The position numbers and the translations under genes were made by a program. A stretch of 6,050 nt of DNA. Source: Candidatus Omnitrophota bacterium (lineage in GTDB: Bacteria; Omnitrophota; Gorgyraeia; Pluralincolimonadales; Pluralincolimonadaceae). Position 1 is the first letter of the stretch. Each line of letters starts with the position of its first letter. The notes beneath the pieces were generated by a model. The model did not search any database. It was not told the DNA's origin and worked only from the letters and a program-made list of their open reading frames with translations. Shown piece after piece: positions 1 to 5,661 of this stretch. The stretch lies in the NCBI GenBank assembly GCA_020061685.1, contig JAGUXU010000077.1, forward strand, positions 1 to 6,050, written 5' to 3'.

Positions 1-1836
1 GAGAGGTTACTCGAAGACCTCAGCCAGCTTAAATACTGGCCCGAACGCGTCATCACGATGCAGAAGAACTGGATCGGGAAGAGTGAAGGCGTTGAGATAT
101 ATTTTAAGGAGAAAGAGACCGGTAAGGTCATTCCGGTCTTTACGACCCGGCAGGACACGATATTCGGATGCACTTACGTCGTCCTGGCGCCCGAGCATCC
201 GCTGGTCAAGAAATTCATAGCCGGAAAACCGCAGGAAAAGGACACGCTGAAATTTATCGATAAAGTCGCGAAAGAAAGCAAGGTCACCCGCGTTGCTGCG
301 GACGTAAAAAAGGAAGGGATGTTTACGGGCGCCTACGCGATAAATCCCGTAAATAACGAGCCGGTCCAGATCTGGGTCGCGGATTACGTTCTCATGGAAT
401 ACGGCACGGGCGCCATCATGGCCGTGCCTACCCATGACCAGAGGGATTTCCTGTTCGCCAAAGAGCATAAATTGCCGATGAGGGTCGTCATCACACCTAA
501 AAGCGATAATCTCTCTGTTGATAAGATGACCGAGGCTTATGAAGGCGACGGCGTGCAGGTAAATTCCGCGCAATTTGACGGCTTGCCGAACGCTGAGGCA
601 AAAGCAAAGATCGCCGAATGGATGGAGAAGACAAATATAGGAAAGAGGACCGTCAATTGGCGCCTGCGCGATTGGCTGGTCTCGCGTCAGCGCTACTGGG
701 GCACGCCGATCCCCCTCATTTACTGCGAGAAATGCGGTATCGTACCGGTCCCGGAGAAAGACCTGCCGGTCGTGCTTCCGAAAAAAGTGGAATTTTCAGG
801 CAAGGGGGGAAGCCCGCTTTCGTATGTTAAAGATTTTGTGGAAGTGAAATGCCCGAAGTGCGGCGGAAAGGCCCGTCGCGAGACTGATACGATGGCGACC
901 TTTCTAGATTCCTCGTGGTATTTCCTGAGGTTCTGCTCGCCGCGATTTGATAGGGGCCCGTTCGATAAGGACGAAGTGGCTTACTGGATGCCGGTGGACC
1001 AGTATATAGGCGGCATCGAGCACGCGGTACTGCATCTTTTGTATTCGAGATTTTTTACGAAGTTCCTGAAGGACATCGGGCTTTTAAATTTTTCCGCCGA
1101 AGGCGGACCCGCCTCTGGCGGGGACGAGCCGTTTAAGAAGTTGCTCACACAAGGCATGGTCTTAAAAGACGGCGAGGTGATGTCGAAGTCGCGCGGCAAT
1201 ATCGTTGATCCGGACGAGATAATCGAGAAATACGGCGCAGACACTATCAGGTTATTTATCCTGTTCGCGGCCCCGCCCGAGACCGAACTTGAATGGGAGG
1301 ACCGCGGGATAGAAGGCGCGTTCAAGTTCTTAAACCGCGTCTGGCGTATTCAGGAAAACCTGAAAGAAAGAGCCGACCCCTCGTTGGTCCGTATGATGCA
1401 TAAGACGATCAAAAAAGTCACAGACGATATCAATGATTTTAAATTCAACACGGCGATCGCCTCGCTTATGGAGTACGTGAACGCCATATATCAAAGCGGA
1501 GCCGACAAAGAGGCCTTCTCGAATCTGATCATAATGCTTTCGCCTATCGCCCCGCATTTTTGCGAAGAATTATGGCGTTCTTTAGGGAATAAGGAGAGCG
1601 TAATCAAGGCGGGATGGGTCAGGTATGACGCCGCCATGTTAGTCGAGGATAAGGTTACGATAGTAGTGCAGATAAACGGCAAGGTGCGCTCGAAGATCGA
1701 GGTATCCGCCGGTATCGATGAAGCCCGCCTTAAGGAAATAGTCCTCGCCGATGAGAAGACAAAGCAATGGCTCGGCGGAAAGCCGCTGAAGAACTTCGTC
1801 GTGGTCCCGAACAGATTGGTAAGTATCGTTGTTTAA
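1..1836 (+). CDS. leuS: Leucyl-tRNA synthetase, 3' part (N-terminus outside window)
   Basis: Class I aminoacyl-tRNA synthetase that charges tRNA-Leu in the cytoplasm and hydrolyses mischarged tRNA. The reading frame is open from base 1 (ERLLEDLSQL, then WPERV), so the gene is cut by the window edge. 611 residues are present; bacterial LeuRS is usually about 800-870, so some 200 residues with the HIGH motif lie upstream. Visible in order: NWIGKSEG leading into the CP1 editing domain; its threonine-rich motif TTRQDT (142-159, usually TTRPDT); the editing-pocket motif MAVPTHDQRD (418-447), keeping the Met and both Asp known from E. coli LeuRS; RQRYWGTPIP; a four-Cys zinc module, CEKC (724-735) and CPKC (850-861); DSSWYFLRF; LLTQGMVL; the signature loop VMSKSRGN (1177-1200, first Lys replaced by Val); the anticodon-binding helices; and a C-terminal domain ending in RLVSIVV. 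A 10-residue insert precedes DEPFKK. Editing and catalytic motifs look intact, so the enzyme is probably functional. Confidence 0.97.
   Translation, partial: ERLLEDLSQLKYWPERVITMQKNWIGKSEGVEIYFKEKETGKVIPVFTTRQDTIFGCTYVVLAPEHPLVKKFIAGKPQEKDTLKFIDKVAKESKVTRVAADVKKEGMFTGAYAINPVNNEPVQIWVADYVLMEYGTGAIMAVPTHDQRDFLFAKEHKLPMRVVITPKSDNLSVDKMTEAYEGDGVQVNSAQFDGLPNAEAKAKIAEWMEKTNIGKRTVNWRLRDWLVSRQRYWGTPIPLIYCEKCGIVPVPEKDLPVVLPKKVEFSGKGGSPLSYVKDFVEVKCPKCGGKARRETDTMATFLDSSWYFLRFCSPRFDRGPFDKDEVAYWMPVDQYIGGIEHAVLHLLYSRFFTKFLKDIGLLNFSAEGGPASGGDEPFKKLLTQGMVLKDGEVMSKSRGNIVDPDEIIEKYGADTIRLFILFAAPPETELEWEDRGIEGAFKFLNRVWRIQENLKERADPSLVRMMHKTIKKVTDDINDFKFNTAIASLMEYVNAIYQSGADKEAFSNLIIMLSPIAPHFCEELWRSLGNKESVIKAGWVRYDAAMLVEDKVTIVVQINGKVRSKIEVSAGIDEARLKEIVLADEKTKQWLGGKPLKNFVVVPNRLVSIVV
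1093..1122 (+). repeat. Twin-palindrome 30-bp in-frame insert in leuS
   Basis: Two perfect palindromes lie back to back: TCCGCCGAAGGCGGA (1093-1107) and CCCGCCTCTGGCGGG (1108-1122). Each has a 6-bp stem and a 3-base loop. Both are in phase with the codons and add SAEGG then PASGG to LeuRS. Removing exactly these 30 bases gives GLLNF-DEPFKKLLTQGMV, the usual LeuRS sequence (E. coli has a DEP motif followed by LLCQGMVL at this place). The symmetry and the clean excision suggest insertion of a small palindromic element into a surface loop before the MSKS region, comparable in principle to the in-frame palindromic elements of Rickettsia. No second full copy is visible in this window, so repeat-family status is inferred. 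Confidence 0.7.
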
Positions 1837-2176
1837 TCTGACGACCCAAGAGAAGAGGGTCCTGCTCGCGTTAAGCGCCTTCGCCGTGTTGGGGCTGGCG
1901 GTATTGGGCTACAGGAATTATTTTGCCCGGCCGGAGTTGAAAGTCGTTTCGCGGGACTATGAGACCGCCGTCAAAGAGAAGCGCCTCGTCAATATAAACA
2001 CCGCGGACATAAACAAGATCGAGACCTTGCCCGGCGTAGGCCCGAAATTGGCGAAAGATATCATAAATTACCGCGCCGCCCACGGCTCGTTCCTCTTGAA
2101 GGAAGACCTGACGAAGGTCAGGGGCATCGGCCCGAAGAAATACGAAGAGATCAAGGAATACATTTTGTTGGAATAG
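1829..2176 (+). CDS. Short ComEA-like helix-hairpin-helix DNA-binding protein
   Basis: 115 residues. One hydrophobic segment (about residues 10-27) is followed by a charged linker and a C-terminal double helix-hairpin-helix domain: NINTAD (55-60), LPGVGPKLA (67-75) and VRGIGPKKY (97-105). This is the ComEA C-terminal fold, which binds double-stranded DNA without sequence preference. ComEA proteins sit outside the inner membrane and hand incoming DNA to ComEC, and a comEC gene lies about 1 kb downstream. No clear signal-peptidase site follows the hydrophobic segment, so it may act as a membrane anchor. The start is TTG at 1829: an in-frame stop at 1820-1822 excludes anything earlier, and the next plausible start (GTG, codon 20) would cut the hydrophobic segment. 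The gene overlaps the leuS stop by 8 bases, which suggests translational coupling; the upstream Shine-Dalgarno (GGTAAG) is weak. Other short helix-hairpin-helix proteins look similar, so the role in uptake is inferred from context. Confidence 0.88.
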   Translation: MFNLTTQEKRVLLALSAFAVLGLAVLGYRNYFARPELKVVSRDYETAVKEKRLVNINTADINKIETLPGVGPKLAKDIINYRAAHGSFLLKEDLTKVRGIGPKKYEEIKEYILLE

Positions 2177-2192
2177 GTTTTTGTGATATACT
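2165..2192 (+). promoter_or_regulatory. Candidate extended -10 promoter for the isomerase gene
   Basis: TATACT at 2187-2192 differs from TATAAT at one base and is preceded by TG at the right spacing (2184-2185), making an extended -10 element. The best -35 with acceptable spacing is TTGTTG (2165-2170, 16-base spacer). It is poor, as is often tolerated with an extended -10. Transcription would start near 2199, giving a leader of about 30 bases. The element overlaps the end of the comEA-like gene, so the isomerase could be expressed apart from leuS. Confidence 0.5.
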
Positions 2193-2216
2193 AATGCTTT
2201 ACGTGTCAGGTTAAAA

Positions 2217-2225
2217 AAAGGAGAG
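2217..2225 (+). promoter_or_regulatory. Strong Shine-Dalgarno for the isomerase gene
   Basis: AAAGGAGAG contains a full AGGAG core (2219-2223) 7 bases before the ATG at 2231. It is the strongest ribosome-binding site in the window and suggests higher translation than for the TTG- and GTG-started neighbours. Confidence 0.8.
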
Positions 2226-2230
2226 CGAAA

Positions 2231-3172
2231 ATGTCAAGATCAGGGTTTATAGCGGTGCTCGCGGCCCTCTTTGTCGCGCTTGCGGCGGTCGGCTGCAAGG
2301 GCGCGGACATCGGCAAACCGCAGGCCGGAAAGAAAGAGGCCGCGGCCAAGGGCGGTAATGTAGTGGCGGAAGTAGGCAAAGAGAAGATCACGCTTGAGGA
2401 CGTGGATAATATGATAGCCGATGTCCCCAAACAGTATCAGGCGATGGCCCTGACCCATAAGGATATGTTCCTCGACAGCATCATCAACCAGAAGTTGCTG
2501 TACGAGGAGGCGCTGAAGCAGAACGTAGGGAAAGACGCGGCGGTCAAGAAACAGATAGAAGAAGTGACCAAAGAGATACTCATCAAGGAATACCTCAAGA
2601 AAGAGATAGAAGAGAAGGCCGCGGTAAGCGATGCCGACGCGAAGGCGTATTATGACGGCAACAAAGATAAGTTCAAGGAACCCGAGAAGATAAAGGTATC
2701 TCACATACTCGTTGATAACGAAGCCGAAGCGAAAGATATCCTCGCCAAGCTTAAGGGCGGGGCTGATTTTGCCGCTCTGGCAAAGGAGAAATCAACGTGT
2801 TCCAGTAAAGATAAAGGCGGGGACCTGGGATTGATAGCCAGGGGCCAGACGGTCCCGGAATTTGAGCAGGCAGCTTTTGCCCTGAAGCCGGGGCAATTAA
2901 GCGATGTGGTGAAGAGCCAGTTCGGTTACCATATCATCAAAGTGACGGAGAAGCAACCGGAAAAAGAACTTTCATTCGACGAGGTCAAGGACCAGTTAAA
3001 GCAGATGCTCCTGTCGCAGAAACAGAAAGAGCGGTTTGATTCCCTGCTTAAAGAGCTGAAAGACAGGAACAAGGTAGTGATCCACAAGGATGTCTTGATG
3101 CCGCCGGTAGAGAACAAGCCCGCGGAGGTTCCTTCCGCGCCTGCACCGGCCGCACCGACCCAATCCAAGTAA
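2231..3172 (+). CDS. Lipoprotein peptidyl-prolyl cis-trans isomerase (parvulin; SurA/PrsA-like foldase)
   Basis: 313 residues. The N-terminus MSRSGFIAVLAALF plus LAAVGC is a lipoprotein signal peptide with the lipid-bearing Cys at residue 22. Position -3 is Ala rather than the usual Leu. Lys follows the Cys rather than Asp, which under the Lol rule would allow transfer to the outer membrane. A Lys/Ala-rich linker leads to a helical SurA/PrsA-type N-terminal region (about 45-135), then a parvulin rotamase domain (about 150-243) with the hallmarks KVSHILV, FAALAKEKS, GGDLG, VPEFEQAAFAL, PGQLSDVVKSQFGYHIIKV. A charged helical stretch and a Pro/Ala-rich tail (291-313) close the protein. Enzymes of this type speed proline isomerisation and assist folding of envelope proteins outside the inner membrane. 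It lies between comEA-like and comEC genes, 54 bases after one and 19 before the other. A link to the uptake machinery is possible, but a general folding role is equally likely. Whether it is closer to SurA or PrsA cannot be settled by eye. Confidence 0.93.
   Translation: MSRSGFIAVLAALFVALAAVGCKGADIGKPQAGKKEAAAKGGNVVAEVGKEKITLEDVDNMIADVPKQYQAMALTHKDMFLDSIINQKLLYEEALKQNVGKDAAVKKQIEEVTKEILIKEYLKKEIEEKAAVSDADAKAYYDGNKDKFKEPEKIKVSHILVDNEAEAKDILAKLKGGADFAALAKEKSTCSSKDKGGDLGLIARGQTVPEFEQAAFALKPGQLSDVVKSQFGYHIIKVTEKQPEKELSFDEVKDQLKQMLLSQKQKERFDSLLKELKDRNKVVIHKDVLMPPVENKPAEVPSAPAPAAPTQSK
3121..3139 (+). repeat. Compact hairpin in the 3' end of the isomerase gene
   Basis: CGCGGAGG (3121-3128) pairs with CTTCCGCG (3132-3139) around a TTC loop: 8 base pairs including one G-T wobble. 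It encodes part of the low-complexity Pro/Ala tail (around AEVPSA) and lies 31 bases before the stop codon. No T-run follows directly, so it is not a standard terminator. It could slow 3'-to-5' mRNA decay or reduce read-through into comEC, or be a by-product of GC-rich tail codons. Confidence 0.45.
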
Positions 3173-3179
3173 TTTTCGG

Positions 3180-3211
3180 CAAGCTTAAGGCGTGAATTCT
3201 CCCTTAGCTTG
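3180..3211 (+). promoter_or_regulatory. Hairpin enclosing the comEC ribosome-binding site and start codon
   Basis: CAAGCT (3180-3185) and AAGG (3187-3190) pair with CCTT (3202-3205) and AGCTTG (3206-3211): ten pairs with T3186 bulged. The AAGG that serves as Shine-Dalgarno is in the stem, and the GTG start (3192-3194) is in the 11-base loop. Such folding could limit comEC initiation. An alternative pairing, GCAAGC (3179-3184) with GCTTGC (3212-3217), uses overlapping bases. Stems of this size can occur by chance. Confidence 0.35.
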
Positions 3212-5597
3212 GCTTGCGGTTTTTATCAGTCTGGGGATCTGGATAAGCAGTCTTATCCGGATCCCCATTTCATTTATAGCCGCCGCCGCGGGCCTGTCTA
3301 TCCTAGCCTCCTTTTTCATGATAAAGAGGAAAATAGCCTCCCTCCTGGCCTTATCCATGGCATTCCTTCTTATCGGATGCCTGCTATATCAGGCAAGGCA
3401 GGTCTATCCCCCGGGACATATAAAGAATTTTACTCCGGAAGGACCGCACGAGGCGTATCTGGAAGGCATTATCGTAAACGAGCCCCAATCCGAAAGGACA
3501 TCTTACGGCCAGCCGAAGACAAGTTTTATGATGGATGCGGCCGGCCTCAAGACAAGAGGCATCGGGCGGGATGTTTCCGGAAGAGTAAAGGTCTCCGTGT
3601 TCGGCGCCGCGGCCCCTGCTTACGGTGACAAGGTCTTGTTAAAAGGCCTTCTCTCGAGACCAAGGCGTCCCGGCAATCCCGGAGAATTCGATTACAGGCG
3701 GTACCTGGAGAGGAACGGCGTCTTCTCCGTCTTTAGCGCGAAAAGCGAGGACGTCGTCTTATTGCGAGAGGGAGCGGGAAATCCCATCGTCCGCGCCGCA
3801 TATGAGGTAAGAGGCAGGATCAAGGCGCTTATAACGTCCTATCTCCCGCGCGATAACGCCGGCTTCCTTGTCGCGATCCTCTTGGGCCTAAGGCAGGATC
3901 TGGGAGATGAGTTAAACGACATATTTATGAAGACGGGCACCGTCCATCTGCTGGCTATCAGCGGGCTCAACGTAGGGCTTCTGGTCTTTCTGGTCATGAT
4001 CATATTCAGGATAGCGAGGGTCCCTAAAAGGGCGAATATCATACTGACCATATCCCTGCTTGTCTTCTACGCCATTTTGACGAATGGCAGTCCCTCCGTC
4101 ATCAGGGCGACCGTTATGGTGATAGCCCTATTATTCGGATCATTGATAGGAAGGGAGATGTCGTTATGGAATTCGCTCGGCCTGGCCGCCGTGATAATCT
4201 TAGGTTTTGACCCCAATGCTTTCTTTGATGTAGGGTTCCGGCTTTCATTCCTCTCGCTTATTTCTATTTTATACATCACCCCGAAATTAGAGGAGGCGTT
4301 CGGCTACGATAGAAAATTAGCGGTCCCGTTTACGGGTAAATGGAGGAGGTATCTATGGGAGGGAGTTTTTGTCTCGGCCGCCGCGTGGATAGGGCTCCTG
4401 CCGCTTATCCTATTTTATTTTAATATAGCCACACCGGTTTCCGTCATCTCTAATCTTGTCGCCGTGCCGTTATCTTTTCTTATAACGGCTTCCGCCGTTC
4501 CCTTCATCCTCTTCGGCCACGTCATCCCGTTTATCGCGAATATATTTTCCGCCTCTACATCATTTCTTTGCGATACGCTCTTTGCCGCGAATGAGGCCTT
4601 CGCAAGGGTCCCGCTGGCTTATTTTTATTTCCCGAAACCGCCTTTATATCTTACGGCCGTATATTATCTTTTTCTGGCCGCGTTTATCGAACATAAACGC
4701 CTTAAGATCCCGCCCGCTAAGTTATCGGCCGCGGCGCTGCTGGTCATAAATATGATCATATGGCATAGTGCGTTAAGGCCCGACGACGGAAGATTAAGGG
4801 TTACCTTCCTTGATGTGGGGCACGGGGATTCGGTGTTCGTGGAATTTCCGCGCGGCGGGAACATGCTGATAGACGGCGGTATGGGCGGCGACCGGGATAC
4901 CGGCAGGAACATCATATTGCCGTTCCTGAGGAATAAAGGTATAAGCGTGATAGACGCCGTGGTCCTGACCCATCCCGACATGGACCACGTCGGCGGACTT
5001 ATCCCGGTCATAAAAGGGATGAAAGTAAAAGAGGTCTTCGACAACGGCACAAAGACAGAGAGCGGTGTTTATCTCGCGTTTAAGGAAGCGGCCTTAAAAA
5101 ATAAAATAAGGAGGCGCGTCCTGAGGCGCGGCGATCTGATAGAGGGGCTGAGAGATATCAGTCTGATATGCCTGAATCCGTCTGCCGAAGGTCTCAATGA
5201 CCCGTCCGCCGGAGAGAACGATAAATCACTGGCGTTAAGGATAAAATACGGACGGACCGCCGTTCTCCTGTGCGGTGACATAGGCGAAAGGCCGATATCC
5301 GAAATAATAAGCCTTACCTCTCTCATCAAAGCGGAGGTCCTGATGCTTCCGCACCACGGACAGGAATTGATTTTGACAAGAGAGGCCTTGATCGATAGCG
5401 TAAAGCCGGCCTACGCCGTAATCTCTCAGGGGGATACGTTAAGCGAGATAGCCCGGAGCAGGAAGGCTGAAGAGTTGATCTCCGCCAAAGGGATAAAGGT
5501 CTTCAGGACCAACAGGGCCGGGGCGATATGCGCCGTAATCAACGGAGAAGGCGTCCTTATGGGGGCCTTTAGGGACGCCAACGAAGTTTCGTATTGA
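3192..5597 (+). CDS. comEC: ComEC/Rec2 family DNA-uptake channel with metallo-beta-lactamase domain
   Basis: 801 residues, full length for the family. ComEC forms the inner-membrane channel that takes single-stranded DNA into the cytoplasm during natural transformation; its metallo-beta-lactamase-fold domain is thought to degrade the other strand. Visible in order: about three N-terminal membrane helices (residues 5-66); a soluble DUF4131/OB-like region (about 70-195) with GRVKVSV and PGNPGEFDYRRYL; the Competence domain (about 220-500) with VHLLAISGLNVGLL (251-264), SPSVIRATVMV and DVGFRLSFLS among many helices; then the C-terminal domain with LDVGHGDS (540-547), the metal motif H594-P-D596-M-D598-H599, LLCGD (692-696) and LPHHG (719-723). 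The usual SGLHVG is SGLNVG here (Asn260). The GTG start is fixed by an in-frame stop at 3186-3188 and by the first membrane helix; the AAGG before it is weak and very close. No frameshift or internal stop is seen. Hairpins lie at the start codon and in helix 1. Confidence 0.96.
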   Translation: MNSPLAWLAVFISLGIWISSLIRIPISFIAAAAGLSILASFFMIKRKIASLLALSMAFLLIGCLLYQARQVYPPGHIKNFTPEGPHEAYLEGIIVNEPQSERTSYGQPKTSFMMDAAGLKTRGIGRDVSGRVKVSVFGAAAPAYGDKVLLKGLLSRPRRPGNPGEFDYRRYLERNGVFSVFSAKSEDVVLLREGAGNPIVRAAYEVRGRIKALITSYLPRDNAGFLVAILLGLRQDLGDELNDIFMKTGTVHLLAISGLNVGLLVFLVMIIFRIARVPKRANIILTISLLVFYAILTNGSPSVIRATVMVIALLFGSLIGREMSLWNSLGLAAVIILGFDPNAFFDVGFRLSFLSLISILYITPKLEEAFGYDRKLAVPFTGKWRRYLWEGVFVSAAAWIGLLPLILFYFNIATPVSVISNLVAVPLSFLITASAVPFILFGHVIPFIANIFSASTSFLCDTLFAANEAFARVPLAYFYFPKPPLYLTAVYYLFLAAFIEHKRLKIPPAKLSAAALLVINMIIWHSALRPDDGRLRVTFLDVGHGDSVFVEFPRGGNMLIDGGMGGDRDTGRNIILPFLRNKGISVIDAVVLTHPDMDHVGGLIPVIKGMKVKEVFDNGTKTESGVYLAFKEAALKNKIRRRVLRRGDLIEGLRDISLICLNPSAEGLNDPSAGENDKSLALRIKYGRTAVLLCGDIGERPISEIISLTSLIKAEVLMLPHHGQELILTREALIDSVKPAYAVISQGDTLSEIARSRKAEELISAKGIKVFRTNRAGAICAVINGEGVLMGAFRDANEVSY
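3233..3266 (+). promoter_or_regulatory. 15-bp-stem hairpin in the 5' coding region of comEC
   Basis: GGGGATC (3233-3239), T3240 and GGATAAG (3241-3247) pair with CTTATCC (3252-3258), G3259 and GATCCCC (3260-3266). This gives 15 consecutive pairs, 14 Watson-Crick and one T-G wobble, around the four-base loop CAGT. It spans mRNA positions +42 to +75 from the start codon and encodes part of the first transmembrane helix (GIWISSLIRIP). The bases after it (ATTTCATTTAT) are moderately T-rich but not a true terminator tract. A stem this long is very unlikely by chance in 6 kb. It may act as an attenuator, a ribosome-pausing element or a protein-binding site; the function is not shown by the sequence. 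Confidence 0.7.
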
Positions 5598-5622
5598 CAA
5601 ATACCCCGTTAGAACGTAGAAT
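5594..5622 (+). promoter_or_regulatory. Near-consensus sigma-70-type promoter for the PilZ gene
   Basis: A perfect -35, TTGACA (5594-5599), is followed by a 17-base spacer and the -10 TAGAAT (5617-5622), one mismatch from TATAAT: 11 of 12 consensus bases at ideal spacing. The -35 overlaps the comEC stop codon (TGA, 5595-5597). Transcription would begin near 5629-5630, leaving a leader of about 32 bases. The PilZ gene therefore likely has its own strong housekeeping transcription. Confidence 0.75.
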
Positions 5623-5645
5623 TAAACCTAACAAGATAATGGGGT
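5603..5645 (+). repeat. Inverted repeat flanking the PilZ gene -10 element
   Basis: ACCCCGTTA (5603-5611) and TAATGGGGT (5637-5645) are inverted copies: nine pairs, one of them G-T, 25 bases apart. The left arm is in the promoter spacer and the right arm lies after the expected transcription start, so the -10 sits between them. It could be an operator, or a hairpin in transcripts reading through from comEC. No T-run follows. A match of this size may be chance. Confidence 0.3.
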
Positions 5646-5649
5646 GATT

Positions 5650-5654
5650 GGGGG
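5650..5654 (+). promoter_or_regulatory. Shine-Dalgarno of the PilZ gene
   Basis: GGGGG lies 7 bases before the ATG at 5662 and can pair with the CCUCC of the 16S rRNA tail using one G-U pair. It is a non-standard but well-placed site and supports this start. Confidence 0.5.
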
Positions 5655-5661
5655 ATAAAAG

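Noticed and set aside
403..428. Seven-base inverted repeat GGCACGG / CCGTGCC in leuS
   Set aside because: It lies in the conserved GTGAIMAVP coding motif with a 12-base loop. Several matches of this size are expected by chance in 6 kb.
7..573. Long open frame on the minus strand opposite leuS
   Set aside because: The plus strand is unmistakable LeuRS sequence. The antisense translation shows no recognisable domain and is a codon-bias shadow, as are the other antisense frames in the window.
1086..1124. leuS twin hairpins as an intrinsic terminator on either strand
   Set aside because: The T-run precedes the hairpins on the plus strand and no U-tract follows on either strand, so the pattern does not fit a terminator.
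3378..3395. Six-base hairpin TGCCTG / CAGGCA in comEC
   Set aside because: Short stem with a 6-base loop at chance level, with no supporting context.
5178..5219. comEC stretch encoding SAEGLNDPSAGEND, resembling the SAEGG/PASGG insert in leuS
   Set aside because: DNA similarity is limited to about 10 of 11 bases (TCTGCCGAAGG against TCCGCCGAAGG). There is no palindrome here, and the segment fits a normal variable loop of the ComEC C-terminal domain.
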